The notes beneath the pieces were generated by a model. That model saw only the letters and a list, made by a program, of their open reading frames with translations, did not search any database and had not been told where the DNA came from. Shown in pieces: positions 32,500 to 41,460 of a stretch of DNA of 64,000 nucleotides. Positions within the stretch are counted from its first letter, which is position 1. Each line of letters opens with the position of its first letter. Made by a program: the position numbers and the translations under genes. Where the stretch lies: positions 1-64,000 of the IMG/VR virus record IMGVR_UViG_3300042893_000684. The stretch is one strand, 5' to 3'. The stretch is from a virus.

Positions 32500-34359
32500 A
32501 TGCCTAGTAATTTAACTCCTAAGAATTTCAGATATCCAACACTGGATATGTCTCCTGACATTCCTAGAGACTTAGGTTATCTTGCACAAGACATTGATGA
32601 TTACTTAACAGCAAACCCAGGAGCTACAGGACCTACTGGTCCTACAGGAGCAACAGGTGCTACAGGGTCGACTGGTGCTAACAGCACAGTTGCAGGACCA
32701 ACAGGTGCCACAGGTGCAACAGGTCCTACTGGATCTACAGGTGCCAACAGCACAGTTGCAGGCCCTACAGGCCCAACAGGTGCCACAGGGCCAACTGGTG
32801 CTAACAGTACAGTCGCTGGTCCAACAGGATCAACAGGCGCAACTGGCTCTACGGGCCCAACAGGTGCCACAGGTGCCACAGGTGCAACTGGTCAAGCTGG
32901 AACTGGAATTGACATTCTAGGAACTTTTTCTTCTTTAGCTTTATTACAATCAACTCATCCAACAGGAAATCCTGGAGATGGCTACATGGTGCAAGGCAAT
33001 TTGCATGTATGGGATAGTGTAAATAGCGAATGGGATAATGCAGGACCAATTTCTGGACCAACAGGTGCCACAGGTGCAACAGGACCAACAGGTTCTACAG
33101 GTGCAACAGGCGCAGATAGCACAGTAGCAGGACCAACAGGTGCAACAGGCGCAACAGGTTCTACAGGTGCAACAGGCGCATCTGGCGCTAACAGCACAGT
33201 AGCAGGACCTACAGGCGCAACAGGAGCAACAGGCGCAACAGGCGCAACGGGCTCCACTGGTTCCCAAGCAACATTTTCTTTAACTTCTTCTACTCCCCCA
33301 CTTGATCCAATCCAAGGACAAGCGTGGTTTAATACTGAAAATGGTAAAAGTTATACTTACTACGATTCGTTCTGGATAGAAACTGGTTCTTCTTTATCTG
33401 GACCAACAGGAGCAACAGGCTCTACAGGTGTAACAGGACCAACAGGTGCCACAGGAACTCAAGGAGTTGCCGTAAACTTAAAGCCTTCAGTAGCAACAGT
33501 ACCTTCTTTACCGTCTACTGGCAATACTTTAAATGATGGAAGAATTGTTGAATCAGATGGAGATCTTTACATTTGGGACGGATCCTCATGGAGTTCAGTC
33601 GGACAAATAGTAGGACCTACAGGAGCAACAGGCGCAACAGGCGCAACAGGTTCTACAGGCGCAACAGGCGCAACTGGTGCAACAGGTTCTACAGGCGCAA
33701 CAGGCGCAGATAGTACAGTAGCGGGCCCAACAGGCCCAACTGGCGCTAACAGCACAGTTCCAGGACCTACAGGCGCAACAGGCGCAACTGGTGCTAACAG
33801 CACAGTAGCAGGTCCAACAGGCGCTACAGGACCAACAGGTGCAACAGGCGCAACAGGCGCAGATAGCACAGTAGCAGGACCAACAGGAGCAACAGGCGCA
33901 ACAGGCGCCACTGGTTTACCAGGAGCAAGCGGTGGAAAAATAGTTCAAGTTGTTAGTGCTACAACATCAAATACTACATCTTCAACAGGTGGAGCAGGAT
34001 ATGTAGATGTTAGCGGATTATCTGTAACAATTACCCCAACACTTTCAACAAGTAAAATTCTTGTAATGACATCATTTTTAATTTTAGGTACTGGTCCATC
34101 ATATCAATCTGGTTTGGTTCAACTTGTAAAAAATTCTACATCATTAACTTCAGCAGTACTAGGTACTTATTATCCAAATGGTGGGGGAGTTAATACTGGA
34201 AACTATGCTCAATATTCAATTCAGTATATAGATTCTCCAGCAACTACAAGTGCAACAACTTATAAAATTCAGATTAACAACGTCCTTAGCGCAAATAACT
34301 GGGGTGCTAATCCAAGTGGAAATCCAATTCAAATTATAGCAATGGAGATACTAGCATGA
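32500..34359 (+). CDS. Collagen-like fibre protein, 619 aa
   Basis: A short N-terminal anchor ([17 protein letters not shown]) is followed by long Gly-x-y stretches of [10 protein letters not shown] and GSTGATG type. Every 25-40 residues these carry an interruption, [11 protein letters not shown] or [11 protein letters not shown]. Two globular units (near residues 145 and 325) follow the pattern seen in the 797-aa fibre. The C-terminal 130 residues are a beta tip. The Thr-rich Gly-Pro-Thr pattern resembles BclA of Bacillus, whose threonines carry O-glycans. Expected trimeric fibre. Confidence 0.8.
   Translation: MPSNLTPKNFRYPTLDMSPDIPRDLGYLAQDIDDYLTANPGATGPTGPTGATGATGSTGANSTVAGPTGATGATGPTGSTGANSTVAGPTGPTGATGPTGANSTVAGPTGSTGATGSTGPTGATGATGATGQAGTGIDILGTFSSLALLQSTHPTGNPGDGYMVQGNLHVWDSVNSEWDNAGPISGPTGATGATGPTGSTGATGADSTVAGPTGATGATGSTGATGASGANSTVAGPTGATGATGATGATGSTGSQATFSLTSSTPPLDPIQGQAWFNTENGKSYTYYDSFWIETGSSLSGPTGATGSTGVTGPTGATGTQGVAVNLKPSVATVPSLPSTGNTLNDGRIVESDGDLYIWDGSSWSSVGQIVGPTGATGATGATGSTGATGATGATGSTGATGADSTVAGPTGPTGANSTVPGPTGATGATGANSTVAGPTGATGPTGATGATGADSTVAGPTGATGATGATGLPGASGGKIVQVVSATTSNTTSSTGGAGYVDVSGLSVTITPTLSTSKILVMTSFLILGTGPSYQSGLVQLVKNSTSLTSAVLGTYYPNGGGVNTGNYAQYSIQYIDSPATTSATTYKIQINNVLSANNWGANPSGNPIQIIAMEILA
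32620..33940 (+). repeat. Gly-x-y coding repeats (in 619-aa fibre)
   Basis: Two blocks (about 32620-33265 and 33390-33940) of tandem ACAGGCGCAACAGGC-type DNA, with the interruption coding for Asn/Asp-Ser-Thr-Val at near-regular spacing. The repeats are imperfect and differ in third-base choice. Confidence 0.85.
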
Positions 34360-34616
34360 AAAACTTTAACGCAATACTTTATTTGTATCCAGATGCTGTA
34401 TTTAGTATGGTAAATGATGACATATCTATGATAACTTGGGTAGGTCAAGAATATCCAGTTCCAACTGCAAAGCAGTTAAGCGATGCAATTAAAGCAATAG
34501 AAGATAAAGAAGCACAAGATATTTTAGATAAAGAAGAAGCAAAAAATTCAGCTCTTAGTAAGTTGCAGGCGTTAGGCTTAACAGAAGCCGAAGCTAAAGC
34601 GATTGCGGGAGTATAG
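34356..34616 (+). CDS. Small helical fibre-associated protein, 86 aa
   Basis: [18 protein letters not shown], then a '[14 protein letters not shown]' linker and a charged coiled-coil-like helix ending [17 protein letters not shown]. The last part resembles short helix-hairpin ends of tail proteins. The start overlaps the previous stop (ATGA). Possibly a chaperone or tail-attachment piece for the collagen fibres. Confidence 0.65.
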   Translation: MKNFNAILYLYPDAVFSMVNDDISMITWVGQEYPVPTAKQLSDAIKAIEDKEAQDILDKEEAKNSALSKLQALGLTEAEAKAIAGV

Positions 34617-34624
34617 GAGATATT

Positions 34625-35353
34625 ATGCCAATAGACTTTCCAAATAGCCCCTCATTAAATCAATTATTTACAAGTAGCCAGAACACTTGGATATGGGATG
34701 GCACAGCATGGACTCTACAAAGACTTACTACAGGTGCTACTGGTGCCACAGGTGCAACAGGAGCCACTGGCGCAACAGGCGCCGACAGCACAATTGTTGG
34801 CCCAACAGGTGCAACAGGATCAACAGGCGCTACAGGTGCCACTGGCGCAACTGGCGCTAACAGCACAGTCGCAGGACCAACAGGCGCTACGGGCGCTACA
34901 GGTGCCACTGGCGCAACAGGCGCCGACAGCACAGTCCCAGGACCTACAGGCGCAACAGGCGCAACTGGCGCTAACAGCACAGTAGTAGGTCCAACAGGCG
35001 CTACGGGCGCTACAGGTGCCACTGGCGCAACAGGCGCCGACAGCACAGTCCCAGGACCTACAGGTCCCACAGGGGAAACTTTTCCTTCACAAACTGGTAA
35101 CTCTGGAAAATTCTTAAGTACAAATGGTACTTCGACTTTATGGAATACGGTTGCACAATATTCTTTACCAGCGCAGTCTGGAAACTCTGGAAAATTTCTA
35201 ACTACAAATGGAACGGCAGAGTCATGGGCAACTGTAGCAACTACAGCATATTCAAACGGAACAAATACTGCAAACTCAAATAAAATATTCTATAACACAA
35301 CTGGAACGCCACCAACTGGCACTGCAGCTGGCGATTTATATATTTTCTACTAG
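34625..35353 (+). CDS. Collagen-like fibre protein, 242 aa
   Basis: A strand unit at the N-terminus ([16 protein letters not shown]), then about 110 residues of [14 protein letters not shown] repeats with [11 protein letters not shown] and [11 protein letters not shown] interruptions. A C-terminal part has two copies of SGNSGKFL and TNGT. The shortest of the three main collagen-like fibres. Good GGAG site. Probably another triple-helix fibre or a tip piece. Confidence 0.75.
   Translation: MPIDFPNSPSLNQLFTSSQNTWIWDGTAWTLQRLTTGATGATGATGATGATGADSTIVGPTGATGSTGATGATGATGANSTVAGPTGATGATGATGATGADSTVPGPTGATGATGANSTVVGPTGATGATGATGATGADSTVPGPTGPTGETFPSQTGNSGKFLSTNGTSTLWNTVAQYSLPAQSGNSGKFLTTNGTAESWATVATTAYSNGTNTANSNKIFYNTTGTPPTGTAAGDLYIFY
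34733..35075 (+). repeat. Gly-x-y coding repeats (in 242-aa fibre)
   Basis: Tandem GGCGCAACAGGCGC-type units; the segment from about 34870 to 34950 is nearly repeated at 34985-35065. The same interruption words as in the gene at 32500 suggest recent copying between them. Confidence 0.8.
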
Positions 35354-35361
35354 GATAACAT

Positions 35362-37191
35362 ATGACTATAAAAGCATATGATGGAACAACATGGCAAACA
35401 CAAAAATCATTAAAGATTTATAATGGTTCGTCTTGGTCAACCGCAAAGCAAGCTTGGATTTATAATGGGACAAGTTGGCTAATAAACTACCCAGAATTTC
35501 CATCTTCTTCTTCAAATCCATCTATAACAGTATCATCAGGACTCGACGGTAGACTTGGTTGTACATATAGTGCATCTGTAGGCTCATGGAATTCCAATGA
35601 TGCGTATGTTCCAACATCATATACATATCAGTGGACTAGGTCAGGTTCAGACATTTCTGGAGCGACATCTTCTACATATACAACTGTTTCGGCAGATGCA
35701 GAATCAGTGATTGGAGTTAAAGTACGAGCTACTAATCAAAGAGGTAACACAACAACTTCTTCTACTACTGGAACCCAAATGCTCCCACACGTCACATCAT
35801 TAACAGGTTCAAATACAACACAGTCAGTTTCTACACCAACAGTCTCATTTAACCCAAATGGTTTAAGCTACAGCGGATCCTGGAACTCTATATTAAATGC
35901 AACCACATATGAAACTACATCGGGAGGATCTGCAGGGTCACCAAGTGTTAATATTGGAGCACGAACATTTAACGGTACAGGAACTGCAGGTAACGCATCA
36001 TTTTCAGTAAGAGCAGTAAATACAACTAGACGGATTTCTTTGAGTTGGCCTGCAGCTATTGGCGCAGTATCTTATGATCTTTACGTTAACGGTACTTTTT
36101 TTGGAAATGTGGGTAACGTAACAAGTTATGTTTATAATCCTCCTGATGATAGTGCTAGAAACTTTACTATATACCCTAGAACTTCAGGAAATGTTCAAGG
36201 ATACGGATCATCAGTGGCATCTGCTATAGCGGCTGCAGCAACACGAAGCGATTATGGAACTGGCAGCGGAAACCTTGTTCAACCTAACGCAACATCCCCT
36301 ACATTCGCTAGCAGTTCTGCAAGTACTTCAAATTTATCCGTATCTTGGGGCGGAGCAACAAATGCAACAAAGTATAGAGTGTATTGGACTACCGCATCTT
36401 CAATTTCTTTAGACCCCGCTGTGTCCTATGATTCACCAGAATGGACAGGAACTGCTGCAAGCTATAGTATTTCAGGTAGCGAAGGAAGCACATACTATTT
36501 TTATATATCTGCTTCAGGTGACAACAATGTTTGGACACCATATGGATCATACAAAACATCAGCTACAATTGCATATACTGCTCCAGGCGCACCTAGCCCA
36601 TCTACAAGCGGAATAACTTCAAGTTCATTTACAATTTCATGGTCGGCAGTATCTGGAGCAGCTTTTTATTCTGTAAAAGTTGGAACATCTTCTGGCGGAA
36701 CAAATATAGTTAATACAACAACAACTAATACCTCATATTCTGTATCAAGTTTATCTTCAAGCACAACATACTATGTAACAATTGCTGCAAATAAAACAGG
36801 ATATGGCTATGGAGGTGACGGAACTGCATCGGCAACTACAACAGCAGCCCCCCCTTCAGTTGGTGTGCCAACTGTTCAGTTTGAAAGAACTGGAAGTCAA
36901 ATAAAATGGGGTATTGATAACCCATCATTTAGCGGTGCGTTCACACCATTTGGAATTGAGTGGGAAGTTAGAACAGCCCAAGGAGGCGGAACTGCAATTG
37001 CTAACAGTACAATAAACTATACAACATCTATGACAAGGGGTCCAGTAAATGGATATAACTGGAATTATTGGGTTAGATCAACAACAGATTTACCATACAG
37101 CGCCAACGCAAGATATCTGAGATGTAGACTTTATGGGCAAAATGACAATACTTTTGCAATATTTGACGGCCCTTGGTCCAGTTGGATATAA
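35362..37191 (+). CDS. Ig/fibronectin-III-containing virion protein, 609 aa
   Basis: The N-terminus has three 'YDGTTW'/'YNGSSW'/'YNGTSW' units. Then come an Ig-like domain (YTYQWTRSGSDISGATSSTY) and at least two fibronectin-III-like domains (ATKYRVYWTT; FYSVKVGTSS...SLSSSTTYYVTI). The C-terminal 120 residues form a further beta domain rich in Trp. Such domains are common on tail and fibre surfaces and help adhesion. The stop overlaps the next start. Confidence 0.75.
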   Translation: MTIKAYDGTTWQTQKSLKIYNGSSWSTAKQAWIYNGTSWLINYPEFPSSSSNPSITVSSGLDGRLGCTYSASVGSWNSNDAYVPTSYTYQWTRSGSDISGATSSTYTTVSADAESVIGVKVRATNQRGNTTTSSTTGTQMLPHVTSLTGSNTTQSVSTPTVSFNPNGLSYSGSWNSILNATTYETTSGGSAGSPSVNIGARTFNGTGTAGNASFSVRAVNTTRRISLSWPAAIGAVSYDLYVNGTFFGNVGNVTSYVYNPPDDSARNFTIYPRTSGNVQGYGSSVASAIAAAATRSDYGTGSGNLVQPNATSPTFASSSASTSNLSVSWGGATNATKYRVYWTTASSISLDPAVSYDSPEWTGTAASYSISGSEGSTYYFYISASGDNNVWTPYGSYKTSATIAYTAPGAPSPSTSGITSSSFTISWSAVSGAAFYSVKVGTSSGGTNIVNTTTTNTSYSVSSLSSSTTYYVTIAANKTGYGYGGDGTASATTTAAPPSVGVPTVQFERTGSQIKWGIDNPSFSGAFTPFGIEWEVRTAQGGGTAIANSTINYTTSMTRGPVNGYNWNYWVRSTTDLPYSANARYLRCRLYGQNDNTFAIFDGPWSSWI

Positions 37192-37406
37192 TGAAGGTTT
37201 ATGATATGATAACAAAAGAAGAAAAAGTTTTTATTTTAAATCAGTATATAAAAGAACTTAATTGTAACAAATATACTAGCACAAATAAAATTACTCCTGA
37301 CTTAACTCAGGAGGAGCTTGCTGAAATAAACCTCAGCATAGAGTCAATAGATCAAAAGATTCAAGCCATTGAATCCGAAAAAACAAAAATAGAAGAAGGA
37401 GAATAA
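37191..37406 (+). CDS. Small coiled-coil protein, 71 aa
   Basis: I start at 37191, where TAATG overlaps the previous stop (MKVYDMITKEEKVF). A later in-frame ATG at 37206 has AAGG 8 nt upstream and may be used instead. The protein is acidic and helical with a heptad-like C-terminal half (LSIESIDQKIQAIESEK). Probably a fibre-base or chaperone coiled coil, paired with the next gene. Confidence 0.55.
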   Translation: MKVYDMITKEEKVFILNQYIKELNCNKYTSTNKITPDLTQEELAEINLSIESIDQKIQAIESEKTKIEEGE

Positions 37407-37407
37407 A

Positions 37408-37605
37408 ATGCCAACATACACAGTTCTAACAAATGACGAGAAAGCAGCAATTGCTAAAGCAGAAATTAGAAGCCTAGAGTATCAGATGTATACACTTGAA
37501 GTAAGACTTATCGCTGAAAATGCAAAGTCTGATCCAGACGATACAACTGTTGCAACTTTAAATACACTTATTGCTGAAAAGCAAACACAAATAGCAGCAC
37601 TTTAA
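37408..37605 (+). CDS. Small coiled-coil protein, 65 aa
   Basis: Similar in size and nature to its neighbour: helical, with LEYQMYTLEVRLIAENA and a terminal LNTLIAEKQTQIAAL. A GGAG site lies 6 nt upstream and a 1-nt gap separates it from the previous stop. The pair may form a coiled-coil partner of the LamG protein that follows. Family unknown. Confidence 0.55.
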   Translation: MPTYTVLTNDEKAAIAKAEIRSLEYQMYTLEVRLIAENAKSDPDDTTVATLNTLIAEKQTQIAAL

Positions 37606-37623
37606 TTTAAAAAGGAGGATGGA

Positions 37624-39423
37624 ATGTCATACAAAAATACAGTCTTAAACGACTTTCCAAACTCATTTTATTTATTAGATGAAGTAGAGTCTGGGCAAAT
37701 AGCAGACTACACCGAGCTATTATCACAGTTTGCTACATATCAAGATTTAAAAGATAGCGGATTAGTTTATGCACAATTAGGTGGAATCTCTGTTTACGAC
37801 TACTCTGGAAGCTTAAATAATGGATCTGCTTCTTCGACATCTTTAAGGCAAATAATGCCCTTGGTGGCGGGAGGAATAAGAGGAACAGAAATGTTGCCAC
37901 TTACTGAAATTACCTATAGCCCAAAAGGAATAGCAAACAAAAATTATAAAGATAATACTTTTTCAATAGAGGCCTGGGTTTTGCTTCCAGCATATAATGC
38001 TACTGCAACAGTTGTGGGAGACACGGCTACAGACACTGGAATATTCTATGAAAATGGTAATATTATATTTCAAGTAGGTGCCAATAAGGCAGAACATACA
38101 GTATCTAATTCTGAAGCAATTCATGTAGTAGGTATATTCCAAAGCAATCTTTTGTCTTTGTATGTCAACGGTATTTTGGTTGACACCACATCTGTAGATA
38201 ATTATAAATTTTTAAATGACATTGCAACATTTAAAAGTGGTCCTTCTACAGGAAAATTTGTAATAGACTCAGTAGGATTTTATAGGTATGCCTTATCACC
38301 TTCTCAGATTTTAAGTCATTACAATGAGGGTACAAAGGAAGTTAATGTATCTCAAATAGCGTCTATAGATGGCGGTTACCTTTTTAGCATGAACACAGAA
38401 TCTATGCAGCGCAAATTTTCATATACATATCCTGTATCAAAATTATGGAGCGAGCTAAATATTAATGGCCAGTATTTATCAAGTGATCAGTCTTCTGTAT
38501 ATATTCCAGAGGCAGTTGGGGCCAAGTCTTTTTCTTTCACAGATCATTTTATTGTACCAAATTACCTAGGGATTACTAGCTCACAGATACACTGGGAAAA
38601 TGACGTAAAAGGAATTTTAGTAGAGGCAAGCATAGACAACATAACATGGAGAACTTGCACAAATGGATCGCCATTGCCATACTTTAATAAAAACGATAAT
38701 CAAATTTCAGATATTATTTATCTAAGGGTAACTTTATCATCTGACGATGCCACCAGATATCTACCGATTTTAAAATCCCTAGACATTGCTTTTTACGGTT
38801 CAAAGAATTTCTACAGCGACAATTCTGGATATTATATATCTTCGAATTATGACTATTCTTTGCCAAAGACAAATAGCAAGACGTTGTCATATAATAAAAA
38901 CAATGGTCTTACTATGTATGACGGACACGGATTTTCTTTAAATAACGTCCCAGCAATTTCAACAGTAGAAGTTATATTTACCCCTCAGTACGACGACAAT
39001 GTTTTAGTGAGCGGATTAGCCAGTCGGTACGAGTGGAATAATGCGGGGGTCATAACAAAAGCAGGAATATCCTCAATCTATGTAAATGGTATAAATAGGA
39101 CATCCGCAGTAAACGTATGGGACTTCATGGCTGTAAATACGCCTCACCATATAATCATTGAATTTACATCGGCAGACAGCAACCTTAAGTTTAATCAAAA
39201 TCAAAATGACTCCAAGTCTGGATCTGGGCATATGTATAACAATCTTGCCGTATATGAAAATGCATTACCGCTATCTTCTAAGCTTAATCACTACTTGCTA
39301 TATACGGGAAATATCGTAAATCAAATAAATGACACCGCTTTTGGAATTGAAGAGTCCGCCCTAGGTGAAGATTTGACCCCGTTCTTTATAACTGTGGTAG
39401 AGCCAGAGTCAGTTAGCCTATAA
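37624..39423 (+). CDS. LamG-domain virion protein, 599 aa
   Basis: An N-terminal lead is followed by a LamG/concanavalin domain (FSIEAWVLLPAYN, GIFYENGNIIFQVG, HVVGIFQSNLLSLYVNG, IDSVGFYRYALSPSQILSHYN, about residues 115-235). A second similar lectin-like region lies near residues 420-575 (YDGHGFSLNNVPAIS, VEVIFTPQYDD, NLAVYENALP). Two sugar-binding-like domains suggest a role in host recognition. The start has a strong AGGAGG. It is the last gene of the 31-kb adhesin region. Confidence 0.75.
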   Translation: MSYKNTVLNDFPNSFYLLDEVESGQIADYTELLSQFATYQDLKDSGLVYAQLGGISVYDYSGSLNNGSASSTSLRQIMPLVAGGIRGTEMLPLTEITYSPKGIANKNYKDNTFSIEAWVLLPAYNATATVVGDTATDTGIFYENGNIIFQVGANKAEHTVSNSEAIHVVGIFQSNLLSLYVNGILVDTTSVDNYKFLNDIATFKSGPSTGKFVIDSVGFYRYALSPSQILSHYNEGTKEVNVSQIASIDGGYLFSMNTESMQRKFSYTYPVSKLWSELNINGQYLSSDQSSVYIPEAVGAKSFSFTDHFIVPNYLGITSSQIHWENDVKGILVEASIDNITWRTCTNGSPLPYFNKNDNQISDIIYLRVTLSSDDATRYLPILKSLDIAFYGSKNFYSDNSGYYISSNYDYSLPKTNSKTLSYNKNNGLTMYDGHGFSLNNVPAISTVEVIFTPQYDDNVLVSGLASRYEWNNAGVITKAGISSIYVNGINRTSAVNVWDFMAVNTPHHIIIEFTSADSNLKFNQNQNDSKSGSGHMYNNLAVYENALPLSSKLNHYLLYTGNIVNQINDTAFGIEESALGEDLTPFFITVVEPESVSL

Positions 39424-39448
39424 TTTTGTCCACCTCTTGTGCAAACTC

Positions 39449-39477
39449 TAGACTTTAGCACAGAATAATGGTATGAT
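39449..39477 (+). promoter_or_regulatory. Promoter TAGACT-N17-TGGTATGAT
   Basis: TAGACT (39449-39454), a 17-bp spacer and an extended -10 TATGAT (39472-39477). It starts the head module. The nearest ATGs are 39480 (2 nt) and 39486 (8 nt). The second fits a leaderless start better. Confidence 0.65.
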
Positions 39478-39485
39478 TTATGTCT

Positions 39486-39827
39486 ATGGATATTAATAAA
39501 GCTAAATATAACATTAATGAAGAAGAATCGATTCTAGGCATATACGTATGGGAGATGCCTGACGGTAGATGGATTGGAGACGACGATGGGAACTTTCTTT
39601 CAGTCACGTCCAAAAAAGGAAATAGATCCAACATCGATGCTTTGGCTAGAGAAGTTCGCTCATTTGGCATATATGAGGGCGGGCCTAAATTTCTTTCAGC
39701 AAGAAGAAAGATTGACGACGAAGAATTCCAGCATCAAAAGCAAAGACTTGACTGGGGACTAGTTCCTGATCCATATGATATCGGAAACTATAAAGACGAA
39801 ATGAAAAAAATAGGTGGTTTAAGATGA
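39486..39827 (+). CDS. Hypothetical head-module protein, 113 aa
   Basis: I prefer the ATG at 39486 (MDINKAKYNINEEES); the frame also has an ATG at 39480. The protein is acidic then basic, with a beta-like IYVWEMPDGRWIGDDDGNFLS unit and a charged helical tail. It is coupled to the portal gene by overlap (ATGA). Possibly involved in packaging or portal assembly, but no family is recognised. Confidence 0.6.
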   Translation: MDINKAKYNINEEESILGIYVWEMPDGRWIGDDDGNFLSVTSKKGNRSNIDALAREVRSFGIYEGGPKFLSARRKIDDEEFQHQKQRLDWGLVPDPYDIGNYKDEMKKIGGLR

Positions 39828-41407
39828 CAGTAGAATTTCTCGGTGAAGATAATTCAGAAAACATTATCGACATATCAAATACAGCGGATTGGTTTTCTTT
39901 TAAAAAGGATGAAAAAAACAACGACCCGTTTGCAATAGGCCTAGAAGACATCAAAAAGCTTAGAGGTCTCGGGTCATCATTTAAGCGTAGAATTAATAGA
40001 GAGTTTTCTAAATCATTCTCAGGCATTGAAGATACTGGAACACAACAAAACCTATTGGCACAAGCAATTAGCGGATACGCTATGTTTGATCTTATTGAGC
40101 CTCCATACAACCAAGAGTATCTTTCAAAGATTTATGAAATTTCAACATATAACTATGCAGCAATTAATGCAAAGGTTGCCAATATTGTTGGCCTAGGTTA
40201 TGACTTTATTGAAACAAAGAAAACAAATGATGCCTTTGATTCAATAACAGATGACAAACAGCTTGAGAGGGCACGTAGAAAGCTAAATAAGCTTCGTCAA
40301 GATCTACACGCTTGGCTAGATACAACGAATACTGAAGATACATTTACACAAACATTAATTAAGGTTTACACAGATCTTGAAGCAACAGGAAACGGTTACC
40401 TTGAAATAGGAAGAACAACAGGCGGAGACATTGGGTACATTGGGCATATCCCAGCAAAGACAATGCGTGTTCGCAGACTTAGAGATGGCTTCATTCAGCT
40501 GCTGTATGGCAAGGCTGTATTCTTTAATAACTTCGGCGAGAATGAAACAGAGAACCCAATCGCTGGTCAAGAAGATCGCCCAAATGAAATTATTCATTTT
40601 AAGAAGTACACACCAATGAATAACTATTATGGAATTCCAGACATCATTGCAGCACAGGTAGCCCTTGCTGGAAATGAATTATCTGGCCGTTACAATCTAG
40701 ACTACTTTGAAAACAAAGCGGTCCCAAGATATATTATTACAGTTAAGGGAGCAAAGCTTTCTCCAGAGTCAGAAAGAAAATTGCTTGAATTTTTCCAAGT
40801 TGGATTAAAGGGAAAGAATCACAGATCCCTATATGTTCCACTTCCAGCAGATAGCCCAGACTCAAAAGTTGAATTTAAAATGGAGCCTATTGAAGCGGGT
40901 AATCAAGAAGGATCATTTGAGAAATATCGTAAATCAAATAGAGACGAAATTCTACTTGCCCACCGTGTTCCAATTAATAAAATAGGAACTCCAGAGGGGG
41001 TTAATTTAGCGGTAGCCAGAGATGCTGATAAGACATTTAAAGAGCAGGTTTGCCGACCAGCTCAAATGACCCTGGAGAAAAAAATTAATGCAATATTTGA
41101 TGAAAAAACAGATGCCTTGACTTTAAAGTTTAATGAATTAACTTTAACTGATGAAGACACTCAATCTCAAATAGATGAAAGATATTTAAGAATGCAGGTA
41201 ATTACTCCAAATGAAGTTAGAATTAGAAAAGGAATGATACCTGTTGAAGGCGGAGATAAAATGGTTGAATTAAAGCCCCAAGAGGCTGCTGATCAAAAAG
41301 CAACCGCTGGGAAAACCAGGGCCCGAGATTCCGAAAGATCCGCATCCTCCTCAGATAAAGTGGGAGAAGGCCGAAATGCCAAAGGCGAAGGAAGACGGGT
41401 CGACTAA
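39824..41407 (+). CDS. Portal protein, 527 aa
   Basis: The length and build match HK97/PBSX-like portals: a helical wing region (AINAKVANIVGLGYDFIET), a clip-proximal segment (GNGYLEIGRTTGGDIGY), and the crown helices (QEGSFEKYRKSNRDEILLAHRVPINKIG) followed by an acidic C-terminal tail. The portal forms the 12-fold ring through which DNA enters the head. The C-terminal 40 residues are a disordered basic and polar stretch, maybe a tunnel plug or contact with the protease. Confidence 0.85.
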   Translation: MTVEFLGEDNSENIIDISNTADWFSFKKDEKNNDPFAIGLEDIKKLRGLGSSFKRRINREFSKSFSGIEDTGTQQNLLAQAISGYAMFDLIEPPYNQEYLSKIYEISTYNYAAINAKVANIVGLGYDFIETKKTNDAFDSITDDKQLERARRKLNKLRQDLHAWLDTTNTEDTFTQTLIKVYTDLEATGNGYLEIGRTTGGDIGYIGHIPAKTMRVRRLRDGFIQLLYGKAVFFNNFGENETENPIAGQEDRPNEIIHFKKYTPMNNYYGIPDIIAAQVALAGNELSGRYNLDYFENKAVPRYIITVKGAKLSPESERKLLEFFQVGLKGKNHRSLYVPLPADSPDSKVEFKMEPIEAGNQEGSFEKYRKSNRDEILLAHRVPINKIGTPEGVNLAVARDADKTFKEQVCRPAQMTLEKKINAIFDEKTDALTLKFNELTLTDEDTQSQIDERYLRMQVITPNEVRIRKGMIPVEGGDKMVELKPQEAADQKATAGKTRARDSERSASSSDKVGEGRNAKGEGRRVD

Positions 41408-41447
41408 GTCCACTCAACTGTTATTTGCTTTATAGTCTATAACACTA

Positions 41448-41453
41448 TAAAAT
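41448..41453 (+). promoter_or_regulatory. -10 box TAAAAT, leaderless
   Basis: TAAAAT at 41448-41453 lies 7 nt before the ATG at 41461, and no ribosome site is visible. It would give a separate leaderless mRNA for the protease and capsid genes. Confidence 0.45.
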
Positions 41454-41460
41454 TAAGCAT

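Noticed and set aside
32601-35070. Several long open frames on the minus strand and other frames across the Gly-x-y repeats, rich in Ala-Pro-Val, Leu-Gln or Cys
   Set aside because: They are by-products of the repeated GGN-CCN-ACN DNA read in other frames. They have no ribosome sites or promoters and follow the repeat units exactly.
30580-35075. CRISPR-like repeat array
   Set aside because: The repeats are in frame with collagen coding, imperfect, and have no unique spacers of constant length.
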